From: Sinorhizobium fredii
GTDB lineage: Bacteria; Pseudomonadota; Alphaproteobacteria; Rhizobiales; Rhizobiaceae
Assembly: GCF_002944405.1 (NCBI RefSeq)
Contig: NZ_CP024307.1
Location: 2,624,501 to 2,688,500, forward strand
DNA length: 64,000 nucleotides
Reading direction: 5' to 3'
Numbering within the stretch: the stretch's first letter is position 1; every line of letters begins with the position of its first letter. The position numbers were made by a program, and so were the translations under genes. Positions 55,888-64,000 of this stretch are shown piece after piece. The notes beneath the pieces are model-generated. The model made no database searches, was not told where the DNA came from, and was given only the letters and a program-made list of their open reading frames with translations.

Positions 55888-57147
55888 TCAGCCGGAACGC
55901 AGCTGGGCTTCCAGCCGGGCGACGAGCGTCGCCCGGTCGACATTGAAGTTGCGCTCGATCCAGAAATTCTCGAGTTCCGCCAGCAGTTCCCCGATCTTTG
56001 GTCCGGCGGGAACGCCGGCCTTCAGGACATCGGCCCCGTTCACGGGGAAGACGGGACGCTGCCACTTCTCCGTCCGTGCCAACAGCCGCTGGTAGGCGGC
56101 TGTCTCGGCGAGAAAGGCCGGATCGGTTTCCGATTTGCGCCGCGCTGCAGCGAGCGAAAGCTTGAGGCGTGCGATGATGCCCTCGGCACCGTTCCGGTAA
56201 AGCGTGCGATCGAGCGCTGCGTCCGCGAGCGTGGCGGCAATGGCCGGCGCCTCGGCAAAGCGGGCGAGAAAGGCCGCCTCCGTTTTCGACAGGCGCAGCC
56301 GCGCCGCCATCGCCTCGAGCCGCCCGGCATCGGGCGGAACGATTGCGGCAAGCCGCAGAAGCGGCTCCGGCGTCCAGGCAAAGACCTTCTCGGCGGCAAT
56401 CAGGCCCGGCACTGCATCGATCCCCCATTTTTCGGTTTCAGGCAGGACCTCGCCGAGCACGCCTGCCTGGCGCATCCAGAGAAGGGCGCGGCCGGGATCC
56501 TCCGCGGCAAGCAGTTTCTTCATCTCGCCCCAGACGCGCTCGGCCGAGAGCGTCGCGATCCTTGCTCGTGCCTGCGCGCAGGCCCTGAGCCCCTCCGCAT
56601 CCGGGCGGCCCTGCCCGTAATGGGCAAAGAGGCGGAAGAAGCGCAGGATACGCAAATAGTCCTCCGCAACCCGCTCGGCGGCGCTGCCGATGAAACGCAG
56701 GGTGCGGCTCTCGATATCGGACAGGCCGCCGACATAGTCGAATATCTCGCCTCCGGCGTCGGCATAGAGGGCGTTGATCGTAAAGTCGCGGCGCTCGGCA
56801 TCCGCTTTCCAGTCGGTGCCGAAGGCGACCTCGGCGCGGCGACCGTCCGTCGCAACGTCGCGGCGCAACGTCGTCACCTCATGGGGAATTCCGTCGATCA
56901 CCAGCGTGACTGTGCCGTGCTCGATCCCCGTCGGCACCGCCTTGATGCCGGCGCTCTCCGCCCGCGCCACCACATCCTCCGGCTGCCAGGTTGTCGCCAG
57001 GTCGACATCCCCCACCGGCAGACCGAGCAGGCTGTTGCGGACGGCGCCGCCGACGACCCGCACCTCGCCGCCCTCGGCATTCAAAAGCTCGAAGACGCGG
57101 CGCAGCGATGCAGCCTGAAACCAGTGCTCGGCGGCGATAGATATCAT
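55888..57147 (-). CDS. cca: CCA tRNA nucleotidyltransferase
   Basis: 419 residues. Class II CCA-adding enzyme; GGAVRNSLLGLPVGDVDLATT gives the catalytic Asp pair, then RRDFTINALYAD, GGLSDIESRTLRFIG and AEDYLRILRFFRLFAHYG. It adds or repairs 3'-CCA of tRNA. The ATG overlaps the stop of the Nudix gene by 4 bp (ATGA), the last gene of a DUF1285-Nudix-cca operon. Confidence 0.96.
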   Translation of the reverse strand: MISIAAEHWFQAASLRRVFELLNAEGGEVRVVGGAVRNSLLGLPVGDVDLATTWQPEDVVARAESAGIKAVPTGIEHGTVTLVIDGIPHEVTTLRRDVATDGRRAEVAFGTDWKADAERRDFTINALYADAGGEIFDYVGGLSDIESRTLRFIGSAAERVAEDYLRILRFFRLFAHYGQGRPDAEGLRACAQARARIATLSAERVWGEMKKLLAAEDPGRALLWMRQAGVLGEVLPETEKWGIDAVPGLIAAEKVFAWTPEPLLRLAAIVPPDAGRLEAMAARLRLSKTEAAFLARFAEAPAIAATLADAALDRTLYRNGAEGIIARLKLSLAAARRKSETDPAFLAETAAYQRLLARTEKWQRPVFPVNGADVLKAGVPAGPKIGELLAELENFWIERNFNVDRATLVARLEAQLRSG

Positions 57148-57776
57148 GCATAAAGCCTTTCATAGAGCATGCGGACGATGCCGGCGGTGATCCCCCAGAT
57201 GTTCCGCTCGCCATAGGGCATCCGGTAGAAATGCCGCTCCGCACCCTCCCAATGGCGGCTTCCGCGGCCGTGATTGCCGGGATCCATGAGGAAAGAGAGC
57301 GGCACTTCGAAGACGCTCTCGACCTCTTCGGGATTGGGCACGAGCTCGAAACCGGGCTGGACAACGGCCAGCACCGGGGTGATGCGGAAGCCGGACAATG
57401 CCATGTAATGCGGCAGGCGGCCGATTGTCTCGACGAAACGCGGATCGAGCCCGATCTCCTCCTGCGCCTCCCGCAGCGCCGCCACCTCGATCGAGTGGTC
57501 CTCGGGATCGACGGCGCCTCCCGGAAAGGCCACCTGGCCCGAGTGCTTGCGCAGATACGAGGTGCGCTGCGTGAAGATGACGCTCGCATCGTCACCGTCG
57601 TCGACCACCGGTACGAGCACCGCGGCGTCCTTCAGATGCAGCGACTCGAGATGGGGCACGATGCCGGGATTGAGGAGAAAGTCGCCGTGATCGCGCCAGG
57701 CGGTCTCGATCGGGCCGCCCGTCTGCTTGAGCGCACGGCGACGGAACTCGTCGGCGGAGAAAATCGGACGGCTCAT
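57144..57776 (-). CDS. Nudix hydrolase, CoA pyrophosphatase-like
   Basis: 210 residues from the ATG at 57776. Nudix box GGAVDPEDHSIEVAALREAQEEIGL and the CoA-type upstream motif (FTQRTSYLRKHSGQVAFPGGAVD). Homologues cleave CoA or related nucleotides. Its start overlaps the DUF1285 gene by 4 bp (ATGA) and its end overlaps cca by 4 bp, so all three are translationally coupled. Confidence 0.94.
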   Translation of the reverse strand: MSRPIFSADEFRRRALKQTGGPIETAWRDHGDFLLNPGIVPHLESLHLKDAAVLVPVVDDGDDASVIFTQRTSYLRKHSGQVAFPGGAVDPEDHSIEVAALREAQEEIGLDPRFVETIGRLPHYMALSGFRITPVLAVVQPGFELVPNPEEVESVFEVPLSFLMDPGNHGRGSRHWEGAERHFYRMPYGERNIWGITAGIVRMLYERLYA

Positions 57777-58396
57777 CGCGACAGCGCTTCCAGCTCGGCC
57801 GCCGGCATGACCGGGAAGACGGCCCCCGCGGATCTGACGCAGAACGTCTCGACGCCGTCGATCAGGGCGGTCTCGCCAAGTTCGACGATCTCGTACATGA
57901 CCGGACGGGAAACGAGCGCCTCGAGGCGTCCGCGCACGTGCAGATAGGGCTTCAGCTCGCGGTTGTTGCCATGGATGACGAAGCGCAGCGGATGCTCCGG
58001 CCCCGCCTCGACCACGTCGCCGACATTGGTGCGGAAGGTGACCACGGTCTCGCCCTCCCTTGCCGTGACGCTCATCTCGACGGCGATGAAGGGCGCATCG
58101 GCGACGCGGATGCTGACTTTTTCCACCGGAGTGACCAGATAGGTCCTGCCGTCGTCGTCCTTGCGCAGCACCGTGGAAAACAACCTCACCAGCGGCTGGC
58201 GGCCGATCGGCGTGCCCATGTAGAACCATGTTCCATCGGCGCGGATTTCCATGTCGATGTCGCCGCAGAATGGCGGGTTCCAGCGCTCGACCGGCGGCAG
58301 CCCTCTCGCTTCGCCTCCCGTCTGGCTGGCAGCGCGGGCAATTAACGCGGCAAGACCCGCCGCATCTCCCGTCTGCTGAATCTTGGTCTCTGCCAT
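57773..58396 (-). CDS. DUF1285 family protein
   Basis: 207 residues. LPPVERWNPPFCGDIDMEIRADGTWFYMGTPIGRQPLVRLFSTVLRKDDDGRTYLVTPVEKVSIRV is the family hallmark, and RFVIHGNNRELKPYLHVRGRLEALVSRPVMYEI follows. Beta-rich, cytoplasmic, unknown function. First gene of the coupled DUF1285-Nudix-cca operon; divergent from the MoxR gene. Confidence 0.92.
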   Translation of the reverse strand: MAETKIQQTGDAAGLAALIARAASQTGGEARGLPPVERWNPPFCGDIDMEIRADGTWFYMGTPIGRQPLVRLFSTVLRKDDDGRTYLVTPVEKVSIRVADAPFIAVEMSVTAREGETVVTFRTNVGDVVEAGPEHPLRFVIHGNNRELKPYLHVRGRLEALVSRPVMYEIVELGETALIDGVETFCVRSAGAVFPVMPAAELEALSR

Positions 58397-58661
58397 CGTT
58401 CTGTCCCGTTTGGCCCCAATCTTCCTCGGAGGCGTCGCGTGTTCAAAGGCGTGCGGGATGTTCGTCAGCGGTTACGAGCACCTTGACCGCACTTCGCGCT
58501 TCGCAGAGAAGCACTTAGTATGCTTCAGGGCTTCTTGAAGCTCACGAGATAGTGCGTTGGCGGCGGCTTGTCAGCCGTCTGCCAGGGTCTAAATTGAAAA
58601 AAGGGAACCGGACGCGGGTGATGCCGAATCGGGTTCGACACGCACGAGCGGGAGACAGGCG

Positions 58662-59675
58662 ATGAGTGTGATGAAAACCGCGGCCGAAGCGGCCGACGAG
58701 AAGGCGATCGTCGCCGCCGCGGAAGCGGCTCTCGGGGAGATAGCGCTCATCCGAACGGAGGTCGGCAAGGTCATCTTCGGCCAGGAAAACGTCGTCGAGC
58801 AGACGCTGCTGGCGGTGCTTTCCGGCGGCCACGCGCTGCTCGTTGGCGTGCCGGGTCTCGCCAAAACCAAGCTCGTCGCGACGCTCGGCACCGTGCTGGG
58901 GCTTGCCAACAGCCGCATCCAGTTCACGCCGGACCTGATGCCCTCGGATATTCTGGGCTCCGAGGTGATGGACCAGGATCAGGCCGGCCACCGCTCTTTC
59001 CGCTTCATTCCCGGTCCGATCTTCACCCAGCTCCTGATGGCCGACGAAATCAACCGAGCCTCTCCGCGCACCCAATCGGCGCTGCTGCAGGCCATGCAGG
59101 AATATCACATCACCATTGCCGGCGCCCGCAAGGACCTGCCGCATCCCTTCCACGTGCTCGCGACCCAGAACCCGCTTGAGCAGGAAGGCACCTATCCGCT
59201 GCCGGAAGCCCAGCTTGACCGCTTCCTGATGCAGGTCGACGTCGGCTATCCGGAGCTTGCCGCCGAACGGCAGATCCTGCTGGAGACAACCGGCGTGACC
59301 GAGATCGAAGCCCGCCCGGTCATCAACGCCGAACGCCTGCAGCAGCTTCAGCATCTCATTCGTCAGATGCCGGTTGGCGAAAAGGTGGTCGATGCCATCC
59401 TGTCGCTCGTCCGCTCCGCCCGCCCGGGCAACGGCAATCCGGCCACCGACAAGAACGTCGCCTGGGGGCCGGGTCCGCGCGCCGGCCAGGCCCTGATGCT
59501 CTGTGCCCGCGCTCGCGCTCTCTATGACGGCCGGCTGGCGCCCTCGATCGACGATATTCTCGCGCTTGCCGAGCCAGTGCTGCAGCACCGCATGGCGCTG
59601 ACCTTCGCGGCCCGCGCCGAGGGCATGACCGTGCGGGACGTCATCGCCGACCTGGTGAAGCGAGCCAAGGGATAG
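58662..59675 (+). CDS. MoxR family AAA+ ATPase
   Basis: 337 residues. Walker A GVPGLAKTKLV, Walker B LLMADEINRASPRTQSALLQAMQE, sensor ATQNPLEQEGTYPLPEAQLDRFLMQ. MoxR ATPases act as chaperones for VWA-domain proteins, often with DUF58. GGAG precedes the start. Followed by DUF58 after 3 bp. Confidence 0.95.
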   Translation: MSVMKTAAEAADEKAIVAAAEAALGEIALIRTEVGKVIFGQENVVEQTLLAVLSGGHALLVGVPGLAKTKLVATLGTVLGLANSRIQFTPDLMPSDILGSEVMDQDQAGHRSFRFIPGPIFTQLLMADEINRASPRTQSALLQAMQEYHITIAGARKDLPHPFHVLATQNPLEQEGTYPLPEAQLDRFLMQVDVGYPELAAERQILLETTGVTEIEARPVINAERLQQLQHLIRQMPVGEKVVDAILSLVRSARPGNGNPATDKNVAWGPGPRAGQALMLCARARALYDGRLAPSIDDILALAEPVLQHRMALTFAARAEGMTVRDVIADLVKRAKG

Positions 59676-59678
59676 CGC

Positions 59679-60599
59679 ATGGCCGCGATCGGGCAGACAG
59701 TCGCGCGTACACCGTCCGGGGAAGTCTTGTCGCGCGCCCAGCAGCGGGCGATGCTCGTTCCCGATTGCCTTGTCGAGGCGCGTCGCATCGCCAATACGGT
59801 GATTGCCGGCTGGCACGGCCGGCGCAAGCGCGGCATCGGCGAGAATTTCTGGCAGTTCCGCCCCTATAGCCAGGGCGAAAGCCTGTCGCGCATCGACTGG
59901 CGCCGCTCGGCCCGCGATGATCATACTTATGTCCGCGACCGCGAGTGGGAGGCGGCGCACACGATCTGGCTCTGGGCCGATCTTTCGCCCTCGATGATGT
60001 ACAAATCGACCCTCGGCGCAGTGTCGAAGGAAAGCCGCGCACTGGTGCTGATGCTGGCGCTGGCCGAAATCCTCGCCCGGTCCGGCGAACGGATCGGCTG
60101 CCCGGGGGTGATGGAGCCGGTTTCGGCCCGCAACGCCGCCGAACGCCTGGCGGCGGCGATCATGCTGAGCCCGCTTGGCGGCGGCCTGCCCGAGACCGGC
60201 ATGATCCGCGGCGCCAGCGATCTGGTGCTGATCGGCGACTTTCTCGACCCGGCCGACAAGGTGATGGAGCGGCTCGGCCCGCTCGCCCGCAGGGGACTGC
60301 GCGGACATGTCGTCGAAATCGCCGACCCGGCCGAGGAGGTCTTCCCCTATGCCGGCCGCACCGAATTCACCGATCCCGAAAGCGGCGAGAAGCTGACGGC
60401 CGGCCGCGCCGAAATCCTGCGCGACGACTACCAGCGCGCCTACCGCGCCCGCCGCGACGGCCTCGGCGCAGGTCTCCGCCACCTCGGATGGACCTTCATT
60501 CCGCATCGGACCGACCGGCCGGCCTCGGAGGCGCTGGTCGCCGTCCATATGTATCTTTCCGGGATGCCCACCCGCGCGACACACGGGGGGCAGCTATGA
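59679..60599 (+). CDS. DUF58 domain protein
   Basis: 306 residues. RRKRGIGENFWQFRPYSQGESLSRIDWRRSARDDHTYVRDREWEAAHTIWLWADLSPSMMY is the DUF58 motif with a VWA-like remnant. Partner of MoxR. Stop overlaps the next start (ATGA). Confidence 0.95.
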   Translation: MAAIGQTVARTPSGEVLSRAQQRAMLVPDCLVEARRIANTVIAGWHGRRKRGIGENFWQFRPYSQGESLSRIDWRRSARDDHTYVRDREWEAAHTIWLWADLSPSMMYKSTLGAVSKESRALVLMLALAEILARSGERIGCPGVMEPVSARNAAERLAAAIMLSPLGGGLPETGMIRGASDLVLIGDFLDPADKVMERLGPLARRGLRGHVVEIADPAEEVFPYAGRTEFTDPESGEKLTAGRAEILRDDYQRAYRARRDGLGAGLRHLGWTFIPHRTDRPASEALVAVHMYLSGMPTRATHGGQL

Positions 60600-63409
60600 T
60601 CGGCGGCCTCGCCTTCGCCTTTGCCAACCCCGCGATACTGGCCGCCCTCGCGGCCTTGCCGGTGATCTGGTGGCTGCTGCGCATGACGCCGCCGAGGCCC
60701 GCGGCCGAGGTCTTCCCGCCGCTTCGCATCCTTGCCTCCGTAATCAAGCGCGAGGAGACGCCGTCGAAAAGCCCCTGGTGGCTGACGCTTCTCCGAATGC
60801 TGATGGCCGCCGCGGTCATCTTCGCGATCGCCGACCCGGTCTTCAATCCCCGCAGCAATACGCTTGCCTCTTCCGGACCGTTGGCGCTCGTGATCGACAA
60901 CAGCTGGGCAACAGCACCCGACTGGGAGCGAAGGGTCGAGGCTGCGTCGGCATTGATCGACGACGCCGAGGCCAGGGATCTTGCCGTTTCGGTCCTTTTC
61001 ACAGGCGATCGCCAGCACGACGCGACGCCGGCATCGGCCGCTGCCGCACGCACCCGGCTCGCGGCCGCTGCGCCGGAGCCGCTTCCCGCCGATCGCCGAC
61101 CGGCGCTGGCGGCGCTGAAGACCGCGTTCAACGACACCCCGCCGGGGACGATCGCCTTCGTCACCGACGGCATCGAAGCGGCCGATGACAAGACCATGGC
61201 AGCGCTGAACGAAATGGGCGCGGCGGAGCTCCGGGTGATCGACGCGGACGGCAGCCAGGCCGTGGCACTGACCGGCACGAGCAACGAGTCTGCCGGCATG
61301 TCGGTGACGGCCACCCGCCTGAAGACCGACGACCGCCGGTCCCTTCCGATCGTCGCTTACGACAGCCGCGGCCGCGCCATCGCCGATAGCGCAATCGAAT
61401 TTGCCCCCGGCGCCGCTGTCGCCAAGGGAACGATCGAAGCACCGTTCGAGCTGCGCAACGATTTCGCCCGCATCGGCATCCAGGGCGAGGCGACCGCCGG
61501 TGCCACGCATCTCCTGGACGACGGTTTCCGCCGGCGTCGCGTCGCACTCCTGAGCGGCGAGGCGCGCGACCTGTCGCAGCCGCTTTTGTCGCCGCTCTAC
61601 TATATCAATCGCGCGCTCGGCCCCTATGCCGATCTCATCGAGCCGCGCGAGACCGACCTCGCCGTCGCCATTCCCGAGCTCCTGGAACAGCGCCCTTCCG
61701 TCCTGATCATGGCCGATATCGGCCGGTTGCCGGAAGAAACCTATCCGCTGCTTTCGAAGTGGATCGACAACGGCGGCATGCTGATCCGTTTCGCGGGTCC
61801 GCGCCTTGCCGCGGCACCGGCCGACGACCCCCTCGTTCCCGTGACGCTCCGGCAAGGGGAGCGGGCCCTCGGCGGCGCCCTCTCCTGGTCCGAACCGCAG
61901 CCGCTCGCCGACTATCCGGCCAACAGCCCCTTCGCGGGTATGGCGCGGCCGAGCGACATTCTGGTCAAGCGCCAGGTTCTAGCCGAACCGACGGCAGATC
62001 TGGTCGAGCGCACCTGGGCAAACCTCGCCGACGGCACGCCGTTGGTGACTACGGCAGCACGCGGCACCGGCCGCATCGTGCTCTTCCATGTCAGCGCCGA
62101 GGCAACCTGGTCGAACCTGCCGATTTCCGGGCATTTCGTCGAGATGCTTCGCCGCAGCGTCCAGCTTTCACGCAGCGGCGGCGTCGCCGGTGAAAGCAGG
62201 GCGGCGCAGGCGCACACGCTGGCGCCCTTCCGGCTCCTCAATGCCGACGGTGTGCTCGTCGCGGAGACCGGCAATGCCCGGCCGCTCGATATGCAGCCGG
62301 GCAAGGCTCCCGTCACGACGCCGGACAACCCGCCGGGCCTTTACGGTTCCGAGGACGGATTCACCGCGCTGAACCTCTTGCCGCGCGACGCCGAACTCAA
62401 GCGGATCGAAATGACCCTTGCCGGAGCCCACACCGTGGAACGGCTCGTGCGGGCAGAGAGCTGGTCGCTGAAGCCGGCTCTGTTGACGTTCGCCCTGCTC
62501 CTGCTCATTGCCGACGCCATCATCGTGCTTTTCATGAGCGGCGCCTTTTCCCGGATCCGCATGGTGCGCACTGCATCTATGCTGGTCTTCGCGCTTGCCG
62601 CAGGCGTTCTCTTCATGCCGCCGCAGGTCCTTGCGGACGATGCGCGACCGGACGACGAGCGTATTCTCGAACGTCTGGACACGACGCATCTCGCCTATGT
62701 CGTCACTGGTGAGGACGAGGTCGACCGGCTTTCGGAGAGCGGGCTTCGCGGGCTGACCGATTTCCTCACCTACCGCACGACGCTCGAGCCCGGTGCGCCA
62801 GTCGGTCTCGACATCATGCGGGACGAACTCAGCCTCTATCCGATCATCTACTGGCCGATTTCGGCGAGCGCCCCGATGCCGAGCCCGCAGGCGGTCAGCC
62901 GCATCGACGCCTATATGCGCGCCGGCGGCACCGTGCTCTTCGACACGCGCGACCAGTTTTCCTCGCTTGGCGCTGCATCGAGCGGCACCAGCCCGAACAC
63001 GGAACGGCTGCAGGCCATTCTGGCCAATCTGGACATCCCGCCGCTGGAGCCGGTGCCCGCCGACCACGTGTTGACCAAGGCCTTCTACCTCCTGACCAAT
63101 TTCCCCGGCCGCTACACCGGCAGTCCTCTGTGGATCGAGGCGCAGTTCGAAAATCGCGACGAGCCGAGCAACCGGCCGGCCCGCTCCGGCGACGGCGTAA
63201 CGCCGATCATGATCACCGGCAACGATTTTGCCGGCGCCTGGGCGGTGGACGCCAACGGCGTCGCCCTGCTGCCGACCGTTCCGCCGGACGAGATGCAGCG
63301 CGAATATGCCTTCCGCTCCGGCGTCAACATCATGATGTATATGCTGACCGGCAACTACAAGGCCGACCAGGTACACGTCCCCGCCCTGCTCGAGCGGCTC
63401 GGACAATGA
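60596..63409 (+). CDS. Membrane protein with BatA and DUF4159 domains
   Basis: 937 residues from the ATG at 60596, overlapping DUF58 by 4 bp. N-terminal BatA domain with two helices (GGLAFAFANPAILAALAALPVIWWLLRM; LLRMLMAAAVIFAIADPVFNP), a VWA-like part (LALVIDNSWATAPDWERR, FVTDGIEAAD), a class-I-GATase-like region (LSGEARDLSQPLLSPLYYINRAL, LSKWIDNGGMLIRFAGPRL), a TM helix (~620-645), a second hydrophobic stretch (~655-670) and a C-terminal DUF4159 domain (HLAYVVTGEDEVDRLSESGLRGLTDFLTYRTTLEPGAP). Envelope-stress or maturation complex with MoxR and DUF58, as inferred. Confidence 0.92.
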   Translation: MIGGLAFAFANPAILAALAALPVIWWLLRMTPPRPAAEVFPPLRILASVIKREETPSKSPWWLTLLRMLMAAAVIFAIADPVFNPRSNTLASSGPLALVIDNSWATAPDWERRVEAASALIDDAEARDLAVSVLFTGDRQHDATPASAAAARTRLAAAAPEPLPADRRPALAALKTAFNDTPPGTIAFVTDGIEAADDKTMAALNEMGAAELRVIDADGSQAVALTGTSNESAGMSVTATRLKTDDRRSLPIVAYDSRGRAIADSAIEFAPGAAVAKGTIEAPFELRNDFARIGIQGEATAGATHLLDDGFRRRRVALLSGEARDLSQPLLSPLYYINRALGPYADLIEPRETDLAVAIPELLEQRPSVLIMADIGRLPEETYPLLSKWIDNGGMLIRFAGPRLAAAPADDPLVPVTLRQGERALGGALSWSEPQPLADYPANSPFAGMARPSDILVKRQVLAEPTADLVERTWANLADGTPLVTTAARGTGRIVLFHVSAEATWSNLPISGHFVEMLRRSVQLSRSGGVAGESRAAQAHTLAPFRLLNADGVLVAETGNARPLDMQPGKAPVTTPDNPPGLYGSEDGFTALNLLPRDAELKRIEMTLAGAHTVERLVRAESWSLKPALLTFALLLLIADAIIVLFMSGAFSRIRMVRTASMLVFALAAGVLFMPPQVLADDARPDDERILERLDTTHLAYVVTGEDEVDRLSESGLRGLTDFLTYRTTLEPGAPVGLDIMRDELSLYPIIYWPISASAPMPSPQAVSRIDAYMRAGGTVLFDTRDQFSSLGAASSGTSPNTERLQAILANLDIPPLEPVPADHVLTKAFYLLTNFPGRYTGSPLWIEAQFENRDEPSNRPARSGDGVTPIMITGNDFAGAWAVDANGVALLPTVPPDEMQREYAFRSGVNIMMYMLTGNYKADQVHVPALLERLGQ

Positions 63410-63416
63410 GGCAGCG

Positions 63417-64000
63417 ATGACGATCGATTTCTCACCGCTCCTTCCCTGGCCCTATCTTGCCGCACTGGCGCTCGTTGCGGCCGCCTTGGCGGCGTTCGGC
63501 ATCTGGCGAGGCGTTCGCGGCGCCTGGCTCCGCGCCGCGGCCCTTGCAGCATTCTTCCTTGCGCTTGCCAATCCCGTGCTGTTCCAGGAAGAGCGCGAGC
63601 CCCTCTCGACCATCGTCGCCGTCGTCGTCGACCGCAGCCAGAGCCAGGACAATGACGGCCGGCGCGAACAGACCGACAGGGCGCTTGCCGACCTCAAGGA
63701 GCGACTCGCCCGTTTTCCGCAGATCGAGACGCGTGTCGTCGAGGCCAAGGACGGCGAGGAGACCGAGGCGCCCTCGACGAAGCTCTTCGGCGCGCTCGCG
63801 ACGGCCATAGCGGACGTGCCGCCCGCCCGGGTCGGCGGCGCCATCTTCATCACCGACGGCCAGATCCACGACGTGCCCGATATCAACCAGAAGCTCGGTT
63901 TCGAGGCGCCGATCCATGGACTGATTAGCGGCAGGCCGGACGAGGTCGACCGGCGCATCGAGATCGTCAACGCACCGCGCTTCGGCATCGTCGGCGAGCA
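63417..64000 (+). CDS. Membrane protein with VWA-like region, partial (runs off window)
   Basis: At least 194 residues from the ATG at 63417, 7 bp after the DUF4159 gene stop. N-terminal helices PYLAALALVAAALAAFGIW and AAALAAFFLALANPVLF, then a VWA-like fold: IVAVVVDRSQSQDNDGR and FITDGQIHDVPD. This is the usual fourth gene of MoxR-DUF58-DUF4159 clusters. The 3' end lies beyond 64000. Frame is open throughout the visible part. Confidence 0.85.
   Translation, partial: MTIDFSPLLPWPYLAALALVAAALAAFGIWRGVRGAWLRAAALAAFFLALANPVLFQEEREPLSTIVAVVVDRSQSQDNDGRREQTDRALADLKERLARFPQIETRVVEAKDGEETEAPSTKLFGALATAIADVPPARVGGAIFITDGQIHDVPDINQKLGFEAPIHGLISGRPDEVDRRIEIVNAPRFGIVGE

Noticed and set aside
58542..60584. 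680-codon minus-strand frame opposite the MoxR and DUF58 genes
   Set aside because: Antisense shadow; the plus strand carries two clear families with ribosome sites.

Overview
The window looks like a stretch of core chromosome from a fast-growing rhizobium, most likely Sinorhizobium/Ensifer or a close relative. The reasons are the high GC content with C/G-ending codons, the Rhizobiales-type gene content (BA14K protein, SIMPL protein, PetP/PetR-like regulators, rpoD lying near dnaG, the DUF1285-Nudix-cca-MoxR-DUF58-DUF4159 neighbourhood) and at least three families of short intergenic palindromic repeats of the rhizobial mosaic type. Identification is by recognition of protein sequence only; no search was run.

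Layout. 0.1-3.3 kb: an unusual Gfo/Idh/MocA-aldo/keto reductase fusion divergent from an AraC regulator. 3.3-7.6 kb: tRNA-Ile(CAU) and small periplasmic, lipoprotein and DUF genes (SIMPL, YjbQ, NTF2-like, DUF1428, SLT lipoprotein, GYD). 7.9-18.3 kb: leftward information-processing block with rpoD, tdh-kbl, a GIY-YIG nuclease boxed by palindromic repeats, recQ, dnaG and a GatB/YqeY protein. 18.6-25.4 kb: carA, a LysR/SDR divergent pair, aspartate aminotransferase, two tiny membrane proteins and a PQQ-type sugar dehydrogenase. 25.4-33.5 kb: DUF3052, a DMT exporter, an AT-richer 650-bp gap, a cold-shock gene, BA14K, a metallo-beta-lactamase-fold hydrolase, an unlisted 53-residue membrane ORF, an SH3 protein, then MarR, OmpR-type regulator and histidine kinase. 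33.6-42.5 kb: ybjN-proC-csaA, a probable structured RNA with a 6S-like core, ubiK, lgt-midA-pgeF-M24 (all rightward), a lipoprotein and prs.

42.5-47.1 kb: an aldehyde dehydrogenase/DUF779 unit with an AcoR-like regulator lacking its AAA+ domain, and a BenE permease. 47.3-53.9 kb: rplY, pth and ychF, with a GGDEF-EAL gene and an orphan periplasmic binding protein placed between rplY and pth, and clpS between pth and ychF. 53.9-58.4 kb: two overlapping MaoC genes, apt, DUF1059, and a translationally coupled DUF1285-Nudix-cca operon. 58.7-64 kb: MoxR ATPase, DUF58, a 937-residue BatA/DUF4159 membrane protein and the start of a further VWA-like membrane protein cut by the window end.

Most of the window is housekeeping. 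The best leads are the GIY-YIG gene flanked on both sides by inverted-repeat elements, the 6S-like RNA candidate opposite ubiK, the c-di-GMP/binding-protein pair, the M24 enzyme without metal ligands and the two-enzyme fusion. No CRISPR array, prophage, intact insertion sequence or plasmid origin was seen.
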